In this document: positions 23,801-34,359 of the stretch, piece by piece
How the letters are laid out: each line of letters starts with the position of its first letter
How positions within the stretch are numbered: position 1 is the stretch's first letter
Assembly: GCF_907165205.1 (NCBI RefSeq)
Contig: NC_058191.1
Coordinates: 10,046,501-10,110,500, forward strand
DNA length: 64,000 nucleotides
Origin: Coccinella septempunctata
Taxonomy: Eukaryota > Arthropoda > Insecta > Coleoptera > Coccinellidae
Direction: 5' to 3'
The notes under the pieces: generated by a model
Database searches by the model: none
What the model saw: only the letters and a program-made list of their open reading frames with translations
What the model was told of the DNA's origin: nothing
Position numbers and translations under genes: made by a program

Positions 23801-26390
23801 AAAGAGATCTACTGGCTAGAGAGCAAAAAAAGGAACAGTGAGTGGCCGCTGCGGTGGAGATATTCACAGGCTGACTTTGATAGTTTTGTATTTATGAGTA
23901 GAATGCGGCAACTTTGATCGTTTTCCATCTGGCGGTATTCCCCTTGTTTCTGGTTAAAGTGCATTTTTATTCGGTACTTTGAGAAGAACATATGTGAATT
24001 GTTTGGCGACCAAGCGCAAAAAGTCGCCTTTTCGATTTCACTCTAATAATTGAATATTTTCGTCTTTTCACTTTTGAAAAAAAAAATTTGGTGGGAAGAA
24101 ATTGGTATCAACTGATTTGCCGCCCCCAGAATGTGCTCCCCGGTAGGGTGCCCAGTTTGCCGGTCATGACGGCGCCCCTGTCTGTATGAAAATCGTACAC
24201 ACTCGAGTATGTAAAAGTAACGATTTTTCTGCATTTGCAAAACAGCACTGTGACCTTGCGTCACTTTCAAATTGTCAATGTCTTGAAAATCCCCTGGGTC
24301 TAATTCATATCCTCTGAAAATCTAACAAGCTCGAGAAAAAAATGTTTCACAAGCGAGCGCGTTCAAGCCTTTTCCCGCACGCATTTCAAGTCGCAAACAG
24401 TCACTTTTTTTTCATGTTTATGCGTGCGGAAAAAATTATGTAGCAGAGATTTTTTCTGAACTCAAATATTATAGAGCAAATTATATTCTGTCATGTCTCT
24501 ATGCCCCGAACGCCAACGATGTAATAACCATGGTAACGACATGCAGAATTACGTATATCATTGCATATATGAATGAATCAAAACAAATTTGTTCTGTTTC
24601 GTGAAATGGATATACAGTGTGGTCCAACGAAAACTTAACACATCGATTTCTCGGCTTCAAAATAAAAATATGAAGAACTGCTCGAACTCGTCCATTTCTG
24701 ATTCGAGGGGAAACAACTTTTCTGCTCTTTTCATCCCAGTAAAAAATCTCCCTAATGGGGGTGAGCACAACACCTTGATTTTGAATAGGGATGAGGGGTG
24801 TTGGGATACATATGTTAAAGATCTTATCGAGTACTATCTGATCCTGAAATGTCCCTCAATAACGAAATGACAGGTAAAAGAGTGAAAAACTAGGTACTTT
24901 TGTGATGAGTTCACTAAAGCTGGAAATGAGCACCATTCCCTTCTATGCAGTAATATAAGTTTTTCTGAGAACGTCCTCATACATTACTCAAGATTTCTGG
25001 TTTAATTTGACGGCATTCACTAATGATCCGAGTGTGAAAACCATGCAGTGACTCAGGCTGGGTAGTGTAAATCTTGGATTTTAGGTGACTCCATACGTAG
25101 AAAAAAGTTCAATGGAGTCAGATCAGGTGATCTGGGTGGCACTTAATATGTCCCCCTTCATCCAATCCAGGCGTGAGGAAAATTCTCATTCAAGAACTGA
25201 GTGGTGGAACAACACCATATTGTTCGAAAATTTTCGTTTGATGGTCTTTTGCATTCTACAACACTTGCACAAGGGCTAGATTAATAGCGTTCTCCAATAC
25301 ATCCAAATAAATGTGGCCTGTGAAATTACCGGGTAAAAAATGGGTTGATTATGTGATTTCCATAAATACCCGCCCAAACATTTAACTTCTGGGGAAGCTG
25401 AGTATGCACCTCACGAAATAATCTTGGATTTTCATCTGACCAATATCGACAGTTACGCCGATTTGCAATGCCGCTAAGGTAAAATGAACACTAGTCCGAA
25501 AAACAGATATCGAACAGGTAGTTTTGATTACCGTTAATCATTTCACTAACCACTCCACAGAACTGGAGTCGGCGATAGGGATCATCTGTTGTACGTGAAA
25601 CAACAGATACATTGGACAATTTCCTAGTAATAAAGGGCGGATTCATTGCTACATGACCTAAGACAGCAACCTCTCTTCGTCTTTTTCATACATTCCCTTT
25701 TGTTATTTTGCGGGTGTGGTGGTTTCAATTCAACCCATCAATAGCGAACGGTTGTGGTTTTGTCCTCGATATTGATGGAATTCATTTTATTATGGTTTTT
25801 TAGGGTGAATGGGCCCGAAAAAGTAGAACGCTTGTTGTGTATATATTTTAGCAGAAGCGTTTGGACATCTTTCACTTCTATCAGTTGAAAAAGTTAATAT
25901 GTTCCCAATATTGCTATCAATTCGAAAACTATTTGAAATATTATTGAAATATGAAATTTCTTCCTTCCTTTTTTTTGTTATAAAAATCATTTTCAGAATC
26001 ATAACATCTCTGTCCTGTGTGATTCAGAGCTGTTCTCAAACAACATTAGTCTTGATAGCTTGGAGGAGAAGATGCGTTTCTAAGTCCCACATTAGAAGAA
26101 AACCAGGAAAACAGCTTGTTACCTTCCTCCTTCTCAGCAATTTCGCCAATTGGGTCATATGCCGTTTCAACCATAACAAATCTACCTCCCATCCGATTCA
26201 GATGGATTTTTATGGGCTTCTAGCTTGGAACATCATCACGCACGTGTCCATTCCCTTGATGTTAACATACAGGTTTCAGTCAACTGTGTGTTTTTATGAG
26301 ATCTGGACACACGTCTATAAGACCACTGCGATTGGGACTTCTTGCAGAGAGTTTACCAGTGAAGGTGAAAATTATAGTGAATTTCAGTAA
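14892..26390 (+). CDS. Otop: Otopetrin-like proton channel, nine exons
   Basis: Otopetrins are multi-pass plasma-membrane proton channels (12 TM helices in known members; in flies they act in acid sensing). Exons: 14892-15004, 15054-15168, 15275-15380, 18804-18896, 18948-19108, 20396-20747, 21909-22123, 23093-23319 and 25997-26390. All junctions are GT/AG and in phase, giving about 591 codons. Recognisable family blocks are SLYCKAIVVLGVALPITDA (TM1), FYIYLYAGSITFLCY (TM2), RYGSFYLRMGV followed by GFGMGSVIYSGFQFAQYFE (TM3-4), ARFGLMHMIGTNLCEW (TM6 area), the LLLSQSGVFIYNLFQVLG helix, and the end AWNIITHVSIPLMLTYRFQST. The start is uncertain: ATG 14892 is in frame, but the TTTTCAAG at 14901-14908 could be an acceptor with exons further upstream. 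Introns 3-8 hold transposons; no exon is damaged. The paralogue (La, Lb or Lc type) is not resolved. Confidence 0.93.
15969..16541. mobile_element. GTTGGGG-family TIR element, right-half copy in otopetrin intron 3
   Basis: Matches about 3970-4519 closely, including the internal inverted CTGACACGCTCGAG motifs, and ends in the family terminus at 16541 followed by TA. The left half is missing. An inserted SSR-like A/T run is the main difference from the full copy. Confidence 0.88.
16542..17050. other. AT-rich microsatellite and unassigned repeat DNA
   Basis: AAT/ATT simple repeats at about 16565-16615 are followed by sequence with the GAAACGTCAGATG-type motif (on the minus strand near 16680) often seen in retroelement untranslated regions. 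No gene. Confidence 0.35.
17060..18250 (-). pseudogene. Jockey-like non-LTR retrotransposon RT relic
   Basis: Reading the minus strand from 18250: PISILPALGKVVERIL, then PPEQFGFRREHSTEQQLLRL and VSLDVARAFDRVWHEGLIYKM (RT fingers and palm, first catalytic Asp in VARAFD). A one-base deletion near 17808 breaks the frame inside GVPQGSVLG. The catalytic motif near 17740 reads YADN rather than YADD. The C-terminal part, RPQLTYGSVAWG and after, is open in 17084-17440. The copy is 5'-truncated, and a MITE begins seven bases beyond its 5' end. It sits antisense in otopetrin intron 3. Confidence 0.9.
18257..18542. mobile_element. PIF/Harbinger-like MITE, 286 bp
   Basis: Terminal inverted repeats start AGCTGCATTCACAATC (left copy has one change) and continue into the self-complementary GCCGAAGTGCACTTCGGC. 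The 3-bp duplication TAA flanks it (18254-18256 and 18543-18545), as expected for PIF/Harbinger targets. No transposase. The same terminus occurs at the 3' end of the R4/Dong-like element at 29929. Confidence 0.82.
19508..19690. repeat. Dispersed repeat A, copy 2 (otopetrin intron 5)
   Basis: Same-orientation partner of 2886-3066, sharing GGGTTTTCAC and TTTGTCAGGAGCAAATCA. Nature unknown. Confidence 0.65.
20081..20216. repeat. Long hairpin / fold-back repeat in otopetrin intron 5
   Basis: Two arms of nearly 60 bp, starting TACTAAGTTCGAAAAATAC and ending with its complement, are separated by a few bases with only scattered mismatches. Transcribed in the pre-mRNA, it would form a strong hairpin. 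It may be a short fold-back MITE. Confidence 0.88.
20811..21067. mobile_element. Short TA-flanked MITE in otopetrin intron 6
   Basis: Ends are CAGTGCGC and its complement GCGCACTG, flanked by TA on both sides (20809-20810 and 21068-21069). Length 257 bp, no coding capacity. The ends resemble, but are not identical to, those of the Tc1 element at 6868. Confidence 0.7.
21100..21840 (+). pseudogene. Mariner-family transposase relic in otopetrin intron 6
   Basis: Fragments in shifting frames follow the mariner order. They include a pre-catalytic part with GDEKWV-like sequence near 21250, then QELQVLGLEVLMHPSNSTDLAPSD (near 21555-21630; the family's YSPDLAPSDYH block) and LALQNFLSDKK (to about 21680). 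Several stops and indels are present, including stretches lost around the second catalytic Asp. Clearly dead. TIRs not resolved. Confidence 0.85.
22273..22678. mobile_element. TA-flanked MITE (CAGGGTGAGTC family) in otopetrin intron 7
   Basis: Begins CAGGGTGAGTCTTTGACTCG and has ACAGTAGATCCTTGAGGT just inside, as do the elements inside the 40-43.6 kb palindrome and at 50216. The right end is a degenerate complement (CAGCCTG). TA lies at both borders. Confidence 0.65.
23366..24340. mobile_element. GTTGGGG-family TIR element, degenerate copy in otopetrin intron 8
   Basis: The left part (23366-23590) matches about 3115-3345 and the right part (24170-24340) matches about 4080-4210, with unrelated sequence between. 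Outer termini are lost. Noticeably older than the 3072 and 15969 copies. Confidence 0.75.
24614..25770 (-). pseudogene. IS630/Tc1-mariner-type transposase relic (copy 1), otopetrin intron 8
   Basis: Minus-strand fragments occur in family order. An HTH part with VLGHVAMNPPF lies near 25650. NRRNCRYWSDENPRLFREVH follows near 25430-25480, then TQLPQKLNVWAGIYGNHII, then PPRSPDLTPLNFF near 25090-25140. The region downstream is conserved with copy 2 at 34600. The 3' border at 24614 reads CAGTGTGGTCCAACGAAAAC next to TA. Multiple stops and frameshifts. Sequences of this type form a common insect transposase group with the PRSPDLTPLDFFLWG signature. Confidence 0.88.
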
Positions 26391-26872
26391 AAAATTAGAG
26401 AGATTTTCGGCTATCTCTTAAACATATAGTAATTCATATTTTTATCTCATTTGTATGTAAATTTCTGTATGAAAGAATATATGAATATTTCAATTTCTTT
26501 TTGGCAGGACAATTCCATTTCTAGAGATCATAATCGAAAAAAACTTATAAAGCTTTAAGGTTTATGAACGCTGAGTGTGCATAATTACATAAATGAAACA
26601 ACTGTAAATTATGCACTACAAATAATAAATAATAACTCTTATCTGAATAAGAATTTATTACTCTGAGTTACATTTTTTCCTCGTGGTCCCATTCATTTTA
26701 TGCAGCAGATTCAATTAATAATTCTACACGTTTCTTTTAGTGGTTGCAGTTTTACTATGTAAAAATCATAGTCCTAGTTTTTCACCATATTAGGCCAATA
26801 CAAACAATAACCTGTCGCAATAATATTGGTATTGATTGTATTTTGAAAGAAGCAACCACAAACCCATTAATA
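26391..26872. other. Otopetrin 3' flank
   Basis: Sequence after the otopetrin stop codon (TAA 26388-26390). An AATAAA hexamer lies near 26620-26635 in an AT-rich tract and could serve polyadenylation. No further exon seen. Confidence 0.4.
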
Positions 26873-27918
26873 CTTTCAAGTTCAAATTGGCGCTCGTCAG
26901 AATCAAAATGAGATTAGTCAAATTCAAATTGGCAACATCAATTTCAAAGTAGCATTAATCAGAAGCAAATTAGCAATAAATCAATTCCAATCTGGCAATG
27001 CAAATTGACAATAAACGGAATCAAATCGGCCATTCTGAATTTGAATTCTCCATCGGAATAAAATGTATACAACGAAAACATTTTATTGCATGATAAAGAG
27101 AGTAAATAACGTAATTAATTAAAACCATTCGAGAATAACGAATTTTCTCGAAAAACTATATCCTGCATATCCAATTCAGAAAGAATGAATCTTTGGATAG
27201 GAGCGATGAATTTTGCACAATTAACAACCGTTCTTCTTTTTCTTCCAGTCCCTATCTGATCCAGATGTTGGAAAACATCCTTGCTATTTTAACCCTTTCA
27301 ACTGCCGACCTGAAAAGCGATGTGGTCGTTGGCCTTTAGGTTTTTCAGCCATAACAACCGTTATCTTGCCAAATATTGTTATGAACGATATTCTGTGATC
27401 TCTGCTAATTCTGGATTCAACCATTTCTGTTTCATTCACAATAGAAACTAAAGATAACCACAATCTCGCGTTTCCTCAATGAGTTATTATAAAAAGAGAC
27501 GATTTCAGACCCTCATTCCGTTTCAAAATCAACGTTTTTTTCTATTCACTGTTGTTATCCATATCCAATTGGATATTATTCATTTCATTTCGCAAACTAT
27601 GAAAAGAATTGAGAGACTGAATACACGTAGTAATACATTCGAAGTGTTGCAACCAGAAAAACTCATAATTTTTGAACGAAAAAGAAAAAGAGCTGGAAAG
27701 GTCTTGATCTGTATAATCAACTGATTCAGTTCGATTGGAACATTTTTACAGTTGCAATTTTATTCTGTTGTCAATTTGAAATTGATAAATGCCAGTTTGG
27801 ACTTGATTATTCCAAATTTTCTTCTGATTAATGCCTGTTTGTAATTATTGATGTTGCCAATTTTCTTTTGACTAATGTCATTTTGATTCAGATTAGCGCC
27901 AATTTGAACTTGAAAAGG
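26873..27918. mobile_element. Long-TIR element, about 1.05 kb
   Basis: Inverted termini of at least 130 bp start CTTTCAAGTTCAAATTGGCG, with TA at both borders. Within each arm a loose 20-25-base pattern (AATTGGCA...TCAAT...ATTAATCAGAA) repeats. No transposase recognised; the short open frame in the middle is not convincing. Confidence 0.85.
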
Positions 27919-28045
27919 TATAGTATAGCTACTCGTAATTATAATAATCTTTAAATCTATCGAACATTATCTTTTTTTTTTCAGAATATTATTCAGAAAA
28001 TAATACAGGAAAATAGCGAAGCTTGGACTAATAATAAGGGTACCT

Positions 28046-29275
28046 ATACCTAATTCACTTTTATTTTAGCACTCGCTTGGTCATGGAAATTTGACACATT
28101 TCACTCTGTATAGTACAAAAATGTGGGGTTATGACGCTTGTCAAAACATTTTTGGGTTTTAAATCAACGCAATGTTGCCCGGTCTACGTAAAAGTTTCTG
28201 TTATTCCGTATTTTATCACAATGTCGAATCTCTTCGGGAAATATGTGACGAACATAATTGAAGTTTATACAAACTAATTGAAGGCATAGCAAATCCAGTT
28301 ATTTGCGTGGAAATTACAAGAGATCAGTATAATATCATAATATGTACAAGCTGGAGGAGAGTTAATGTTCGTTATCTTCTTTGGTTAAAGTGTGAATAGG
28401 TTACATCAGTTGTAGATTTCAAAAATATTAACCCGAAGATGAAATGCATGTGTTGCAGTGGTTGGGAATGAGTATCTCTCGAAGGAATTAACAGATAATT
28501 ACAAGAATGTTAAATTCTTCTACAAAAATCATTATACATCAATATAAGTAAAAGGTATCAAAGGAAGTTTCAAGTCAAGATGAACTTCACCTTTGAACGA
28601 TGAATATTTCACATGAATAAACAATTAGCAGGACAACTGGCGCGTATTTGTGGCTGTAAAAATAATTAGGTATTTATTGGTACCTTAAGACATCTACAAT
28701 GTATAGGACAAGTATAATGAAAAATAGAAAAATCAATTTTCGGGAACTTATTCTACGATGACATTCATAAAAAATTCTATAATAAACTTTTTGCATTAAT
28801 TCACTCAAACATAAAATTCTCAAATGCCACCACTTTTTGGGTCTCCCAATAGAAGAAAATTCTTTGTCATCCTATTCATTCACAATCTTTCTAATTGTGG
28901 AAATATTCAGCTGAAATATAGATTCAGATGAAACATTATATAAATTCTCTATTCTCTTACATTGAATATGTTCGCTACAGTCTGACGTATTGTTGATTTT
29001 TGAATATCAGGGTATAACTATTTGAATGAGTGGACCTGAATTCTATAGCACTTCCTGAAACCCTGTCTCTTTTTTCAATCACTTTCGGCATTTTCGCAAT
29101 ATTAATTGATATACCTAAGCAAGTTGTGGCAACGGCATATACCTAAGTTGTGGCAACGGCATTATGACATTAAAGATATTTCAAGAGTGACTACCTTACT
29201 CCGTTCTAGTTACAAAAACTTGAGAAAATTATTTCATGGCCAACCGACTGCTAAAATAAATGTGAATGCAGTATA
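28046..29275 (+). mobile_element. TIR element R1, full copy of about 1.2 kb
   Basis: Ends are inverted repeats containing ATTTTAGCACTCGCTTGG on the left and the complement with CCAACCGACTGCTAAAAT on the right. The same sequence appears inverted and interrupted at 35150-37971, as a right-half copy at 37974-38449, and as an end fragment at 56918-57070. Near 29112-29163 a block containing AGTTGTGGCAACGGC is tandemly duplicated. No transposase frame. Confidence 0.85.
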
Positions 29276-29280
29276 CATAG

Positions 29281-29928
29281 ATTTTTCGATCTGTGTAAAT
29301 AAAAATCAAATAGGAATCTTATACTCGTATAAGCAAACATACAAGATATGCTTCCTGAAATGCACGAATATAGTTCTTTTTTTCCTATCAGCTTTCTTTT
29401 GTACTTCAAATATCGATTAATCTTTGAAATGTTTCAAGAATTTGTCTGAATGCCTTCAATTTTCCTTCGAAATAATTATTTGTCTGGATATTTAAGTGTT
29501 ATTTCACGAAATACGTTAAGAGTCTTTCAAATTGATTCCAGAAGAATTCATTAAAATAACAAACGACTACAATCGGCATTATCCAATGTCGAATCAAGTC
29601 CCCATTCAATTTGGATTAAATAAACGAATAAACCCCAAGGGTCTATAATGGATGGAGTTGGAAAAACTGGCAATTAGAGAAGGAAATGACTGAATTTATT
29701 GTTATTTGAAAAATGCCGTGATGTAAGGAATGACTCAAAGTCTATTCAACAACTATGTAAAAAGATTACTCTATTGAAGGGAACTTTTATGCAGTGAGAA
29801 GAATATTCGTGAAACGCCGAATTTTTTCAGTCCAGCCGGCAAATTTTCCAGACTAATTTTTCCGGTTTCATGGAATTGTCAATTCTTACAATAATAATTT
29901 CTGGCTTGAAACTTAAGCTGCATTCACA
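29281..29928. other. No gene seen
   Basis: AT-rich spacer between element R1 and the R4/Dong-like LINE. Confidence 0.4.
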
Positions 29929-32885
29929 ATCAATTCGCGGGCCGAAGTGGACACTTCGGCACGGACTCCATTATACCTGGAAGTCATAGCCTAGAGGTAA
30001 TAGTCTAGGTACATTCTCAGGATAAACCATTGTCTCTCAGATGTCTGGACAAAATTTCCTTTTCGTCTGCTTCGGATTTATTATTATGACTTTAGTCTTG
30101 CGGCTTTCATACTCCTCTCTAGAGGAAAATTCACTTATCCCAGTTATCTCGGATATCAAAAGGATTAAGCTCTGTTGGAGCCCTTTCCAGGTTTTCGGGC
30201 TCGTGGTGGTGGTCGGGTCCGGGTCGCTCCTCGGCTCCCTGTTGTAGGTTGGATTCCTGCTCCACCCGCACTTCCTGTCGGAGCAGACGGTGTTCCTCTG
30301 CATTCCCCATGTACTTGCGTACAGTTCTCGCCGTTTCTCAAGTTCTCTAGTAGTTTCTTCGGTATTAGGCCTGTAGATGAAATGACAATAGGGATGGTCT
30401 TGATATCTTTCAGCTTCCACTGTCTTCTGGTTTGTTCCTCGAGTTCTGTGTATTTTGAAATTTTTTCAGTGTGCCTATCTAGAAGATTGTTATTATTTGG
30501 AATTGCTACGTCGATGATTAGTGCTCTGTTCTCATTCTTATTGAGCAATATGAGGTCTGGTCTATTGTGGGTTATTTTCCGGTCTGTGAGAACCGTGCGA
30601 TCCCAGTAGAGCTTGTGATGTTCACTTTCCAGCACAGCATCCGGATGGTAATTGTAATAAGAAACCTTTTTCGAACTTAGAAGTTGGTGTTTTAGTGCCA
30701 ATTCTTGGTGAAGAATCTTGGCAACAGCATCATGTCTATTTTTGTACTCCGTGCCCGCGAACTTCTGACATCCCCCGGTGATGTGCTGGATAGTTTCATG
30801 TGTCGCACAGCCATAACGACAGCTATCGTCCGCCACTGAGGCATCCTTGGCGATGTATTTCATGTAATTTCTTGTTGGAATCACCTGATCCTGGATGGCG
30901 AGCATGAAGCCCTCTGTCTCAGGAAACAACCTTCCGGAAGTCAACCAGTAGTTCGACGCAGATATGTCGACGTAATCATGGTTGACCTCGTTCTGGTGCC
31001 TCCCATGCGAAGGTTTGCCAATCAGTTTCTGCATTTTACTTTCTGCAGAGTGTTCGACGGTTTCCAAGTGATCCTACTGTAGCTTTAATGGTGTAGAACT
31101 ATCAGCAACACAAACTACTCGATGGAGTTCTGACGAAGCTGCCTTCCTCAAGAAATATTTTCGAAGTCCTTCAATTTCCTGGGACATACGGTTGGACAAA
31201 TCAACAATTCCTCTACCCCCAAGATGTCGTGGCAGCTCTGTCCGTTCTATTGAGCTTTTGGGGTGATGTTTATTGTGTTTAGTCAGCATCGTCCTTATTT
31301 TTCTCTGTAAAGCTGCTAAATCGCTCAAGGGCGGATTTAGGAGGGGGGTACGGGGGCACGTGCCCCCCCCCAGACGGACGGATCTTTCTATACATACTTG
31401 AACTCTTAAAAATAAAAGTGAAGTTCATTTCTCACAGTTACTGTTGATTTTTGTGCTCGTCTGCCCGTTGTGCCCCCCCCCCCAGAAAAAAATCCTGGAT
31501 CCGCCCTTGAAATCGGTGGTCGTCCAAGAGATAATACCAAATGAATAGCTCAGCGCCGAGCAAGCGTAGGTGTTAATCGCTTTTATCAGATTCTTGCTGT
31601 TAAGACCAGTTCTCATTATCCTTCTCAATCTTCGGGTGAACTCCTCCGTTAATTCTTTCTTCATCTGGGTCTGATTGATTTTTCTTGCCTGTTTTATGCC
31701 TAGATACTTGTATGTGTCTCCTTCCTTTAATGCTTCAATTTCTGCACCTTCCTTGAGTTTGAACGTGCCATCTTCTATTTTCCCCTCTCGTTATGTTTAG
31801 CAGTCGACATTTTTCTAGTCCAAACTTCATTTTGATGTCTTCCGAGAATCCTTCCACCATTTTCAGCATCAGTTGCATTTGTTTTTTGGTAGATGCGAAG
31901 AGTTTCAAATCGTCCATGTAAAGGAGATGATTCAGTTTCATCATAGTTCTACTGCCGCACTTGATGGAAAATCCGTAGTCCGTAGAATTCAATCTATGAG
32001 ACAAGGGATTCAGGGCCATGCAGAACCACAGAGGGCTCAGCGAGTCTCCTTGGAAAATTCCGCGTCTTATTGGAATAGGTCCTGTTGTAATGGAGCAATC
32101 TGCTGCTTTCATTTGAAGACTAGTACGCCAGGTTGACATGGCGTTTTTCAGGAACTCAACAATATTGGGATCCACCTTGTAAATCTTCAAGATCGTCAAG
32201 AGCCATTCGTGAGGTATAGAATCGAATGCTTTCTTGTAGTCTATGTACGCAGCGTAAAGATTCCTTCGCTTGGAGAACGCTTGATTGCAGATAACTGAAT
32301 CTATTATTAGTTGTTCTTTGCAACCTCGGCTGTCTTTGGTGCATCTTTTCTGTTGCATGGCGATGATGTTATTCCTTTCGCAATGGTTGTGAATTCGGTT
32401 TGAAATGCACGATGTGATTAATTTGTACATCGTTGGAAGACATGTGATTGGTCAGTACTTGGATGGGTCTTCTGTATTCCTTTGGTCTTTAGGTAACAGG
32501 TATGTTGTGCCATGTGTAAGGAATACTGGCATTCTTTCAGGATTTTCAATGACATCATTTATTGCGGAGGTCAATTTGTCATGCATGATCCAAAGTTTCT
32601 TAATGCAGAAGTTCTGTAATCCATCAGGACCAGGTGCTTTCCAGTTGTGCAGTCCTTTGATAGCTGATTTTACTTCTTCAATTGTGATCAGGTCATGCTG
32701 CATCGGCTCATATTTTCTAGCTTCAGATTTTTCATCTTCAATCCATCCGGTATCTCCATTGAACTGAGGTTTTGTTGATAATTGTTCGGCCCAGAATTGT
32801 TCAATGGCTTCCTTTGGTGTTAACTTTCCATTTTCTTCATCAGACGATGTGAGTGACCGGTAGAAAGTTTCTTCCGACTTTTCGA
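29929..32885 (-). pseudogene. R4/Dong-like non-LTR retrotransposon, 5'-truncated, with restriction-like endonuclease
   Basis: The minus strand reads, in order: IEQFWAEQL from 32885; AIKGLHNWKAPGPDGL; a TGA in place of Arg near 32450 (PSKY-stop-PITCLPT); NLYAAYIDYKKAFDSIPHEW (first Asp); RRGIFQGDSLSPL; and LLYMDDLKLFA (catalytic YMDD). A frameshift follows near 31785, then YKYLGIKQ, a hAT MITE insertion, HLGGRGIVDLS, and a TAG at 31074-31076. A zinc-knuckle-like CRYGCATHETIQHITGGC and the endonuclease motif RPDLILLNKNENRALIIDVA come next, ending at 30165. RT followed by a C-terminal restriction-like endonuclease is the R2/R4-type layout; the YMDDLKL wording and the (TAA)n context point to R4/Dong. 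Non-functional. Confidence 0.9.
31326..31509. mobile_element. hAT-type MITE inserted in the R4/Dong-like element
   Basis: 184 bp with ends CAAGGGCGGAT / ATCCGCCCTTG and a near-perfect 8-bp duplication AAATCGCT / AAATCGGT at 31318-31325 and 31510-31517. G/C homopolymer runs lie inside each end. Removing it joins the LINE reading frame on both sides, so it inserted after the LINE. Confidence 0.9.
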
Positions 32886-32909
32886 ATTATTATTATTATT
32901 ATTATTATT
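32886..32909. repeat. (ATT)8 tract, TAA repeat on the minus strand
   Basis: Eight uninterrupted ATT units lie between the 5' truncation point of the R4/Dong-like copy and the 3' end of an upstream copy. Known Dong elements insert at TAA repeats, so this is either a target tract or a 3' tail. Confidence 0.9.
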
Positions 32910-33063
32910 CACAATCAATTCGCGGGCCGAAGTGGACTTCGGCACGGAATCCATTATAGGACCTGGACGTCATAGCCTAGAGGTAACGGTCTAAGTACAT
33001 TCTCAGGATAAACCATCATCTCTCAGATATCTGGACAGAATTTCCTTTTCTTCTGCTTCGGAT
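32910..33063 (-). mobile_element. 3'-end fragment of a second R4/Dong-like copy
   Basis: About 150 bp closely matching 29934-30072, the 3' untranslated end of the neighbouring LINE, in the same orientation. It includes CATAGCCTAGAGGTAA and ATTTCCTTTTC. It would be an almost fully 5'-truncated copy, arranged head to tail with the larger one. Confidence 0.85.
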
Positions 33064-34355
33064 TGTACCTATATGGTATGATGATAGGACACATAAATTC
33101 TACAAGTTGTCCATCTCATTGAAAACATGCCATGCTGTAAGGAACATCCCTCAATGAATTCTCAAAATACTGTTTATTCCTTGAAATTTACTACAATATT
33201 CTTATTGTGAAACTGCTTATTGTAATACTGAATTGACAAATGAAAACGGAAAGGTGATCTAAAATTTGATAGATAGATGAAGGAGTCAAAAAAACTGGCG
33301 AAAGCTTGAAGCAAGCAGTGATTGGTGAGTTTGTTACCTAAATGGATGGCTGTTTTGGTTAGCAATTTTAACGAACATGCAGAAGCTGACTCACGTCATT
33401 GCTTTCCTTTTTCCAACAAAAAAGAAGATTCACGAAGATATGGTCAATATCCTTGGTCAGCATTAATATCCTTAGTATAAGAAATTGAATCATAGACATG
33501 CTTCAAAAGATTAATTATTCATTCACTATAATATATTCGAAGGCGTAGTAGAATCAGGGAATTATTTCAGTTTCAATCACACGACGGGATATCGGCTATA
33601 ATTCCCGAATTCATTTTATTCTGCTTGTCTGCCAGGCTGTGAACAGAACAAAACAAGTGAACAGTTGGGGAAGGTCACATTATCGACCAGAAAAGAAACA
33701 AGAAGCGCCAGGAATTTTCTTGATTTAGGGCGTTCTGACAAAATAATGAGCAGTTTAGTATATATAATGTACCTACATAAATCTACTACATATTACATAA
33801 TAAAGGCATGAAGATTTTATTTTCTATGACATAGCTCATAAAGTCTATCAGAAATCAGAAAACCGTTAAGAAAAAAGTCATGGTATTTATTTACCATGAC
33901 TTTTCTTAACAGTTTTTATTTTTCAATATTCACCCAACCCTCCCCAAAACTTATTTTTCCATGATGAAGGGTAACTACCAAACTGAATATGCTGTCGAAA
34001 ACTGTTGCTAGAAGCGAATTTATAGAAACAATGAATTTGTGAAAATTCTGGGACGAATATTCTCTATTAAATCCTGAGTCGACCACAATTTCAAAATATG
34101 TACGATGAAATTATCCTACAGAATATGTTGTTGAAAACTGTTGTTACATCAATGTTGAAAGCAAAAATGAATTTGCGTATTATATAGTCAGAAAGTTCAA
34201 ACTGTACCTAAATGTTTTAGATAGATTTATCAAGAGGAGTTTCGCGTTGCACTGAGACTCTAAGAACTATTGTTCTCCCCATTATGTGTATTCTACAACT
34301 CCCCCTCCTAGTTCTAGAGCCATCCAGTATCTTCGAGTTTTTTGACCAAAATATT
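33064..34355. other. No gene; one strong hairpin at 33860-33916
   Basis: A hairpin with arms of about 24 bp (ACCGTTAAG...TCATGGTA and complement) sits at 33860-33916. Otherwise AT-rich sequence with no supported gene. Confidence 0.55.
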
Positions 34356-34359
34356 TATA

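Noticed and set aside
30037..30420. Alternative minus-strand frame with a long open stretch
   Set aside because: It overlaps the end of the R4/Dong-like endonuclease frame in another phase; the latter has the RPD...DVA motif and family order.
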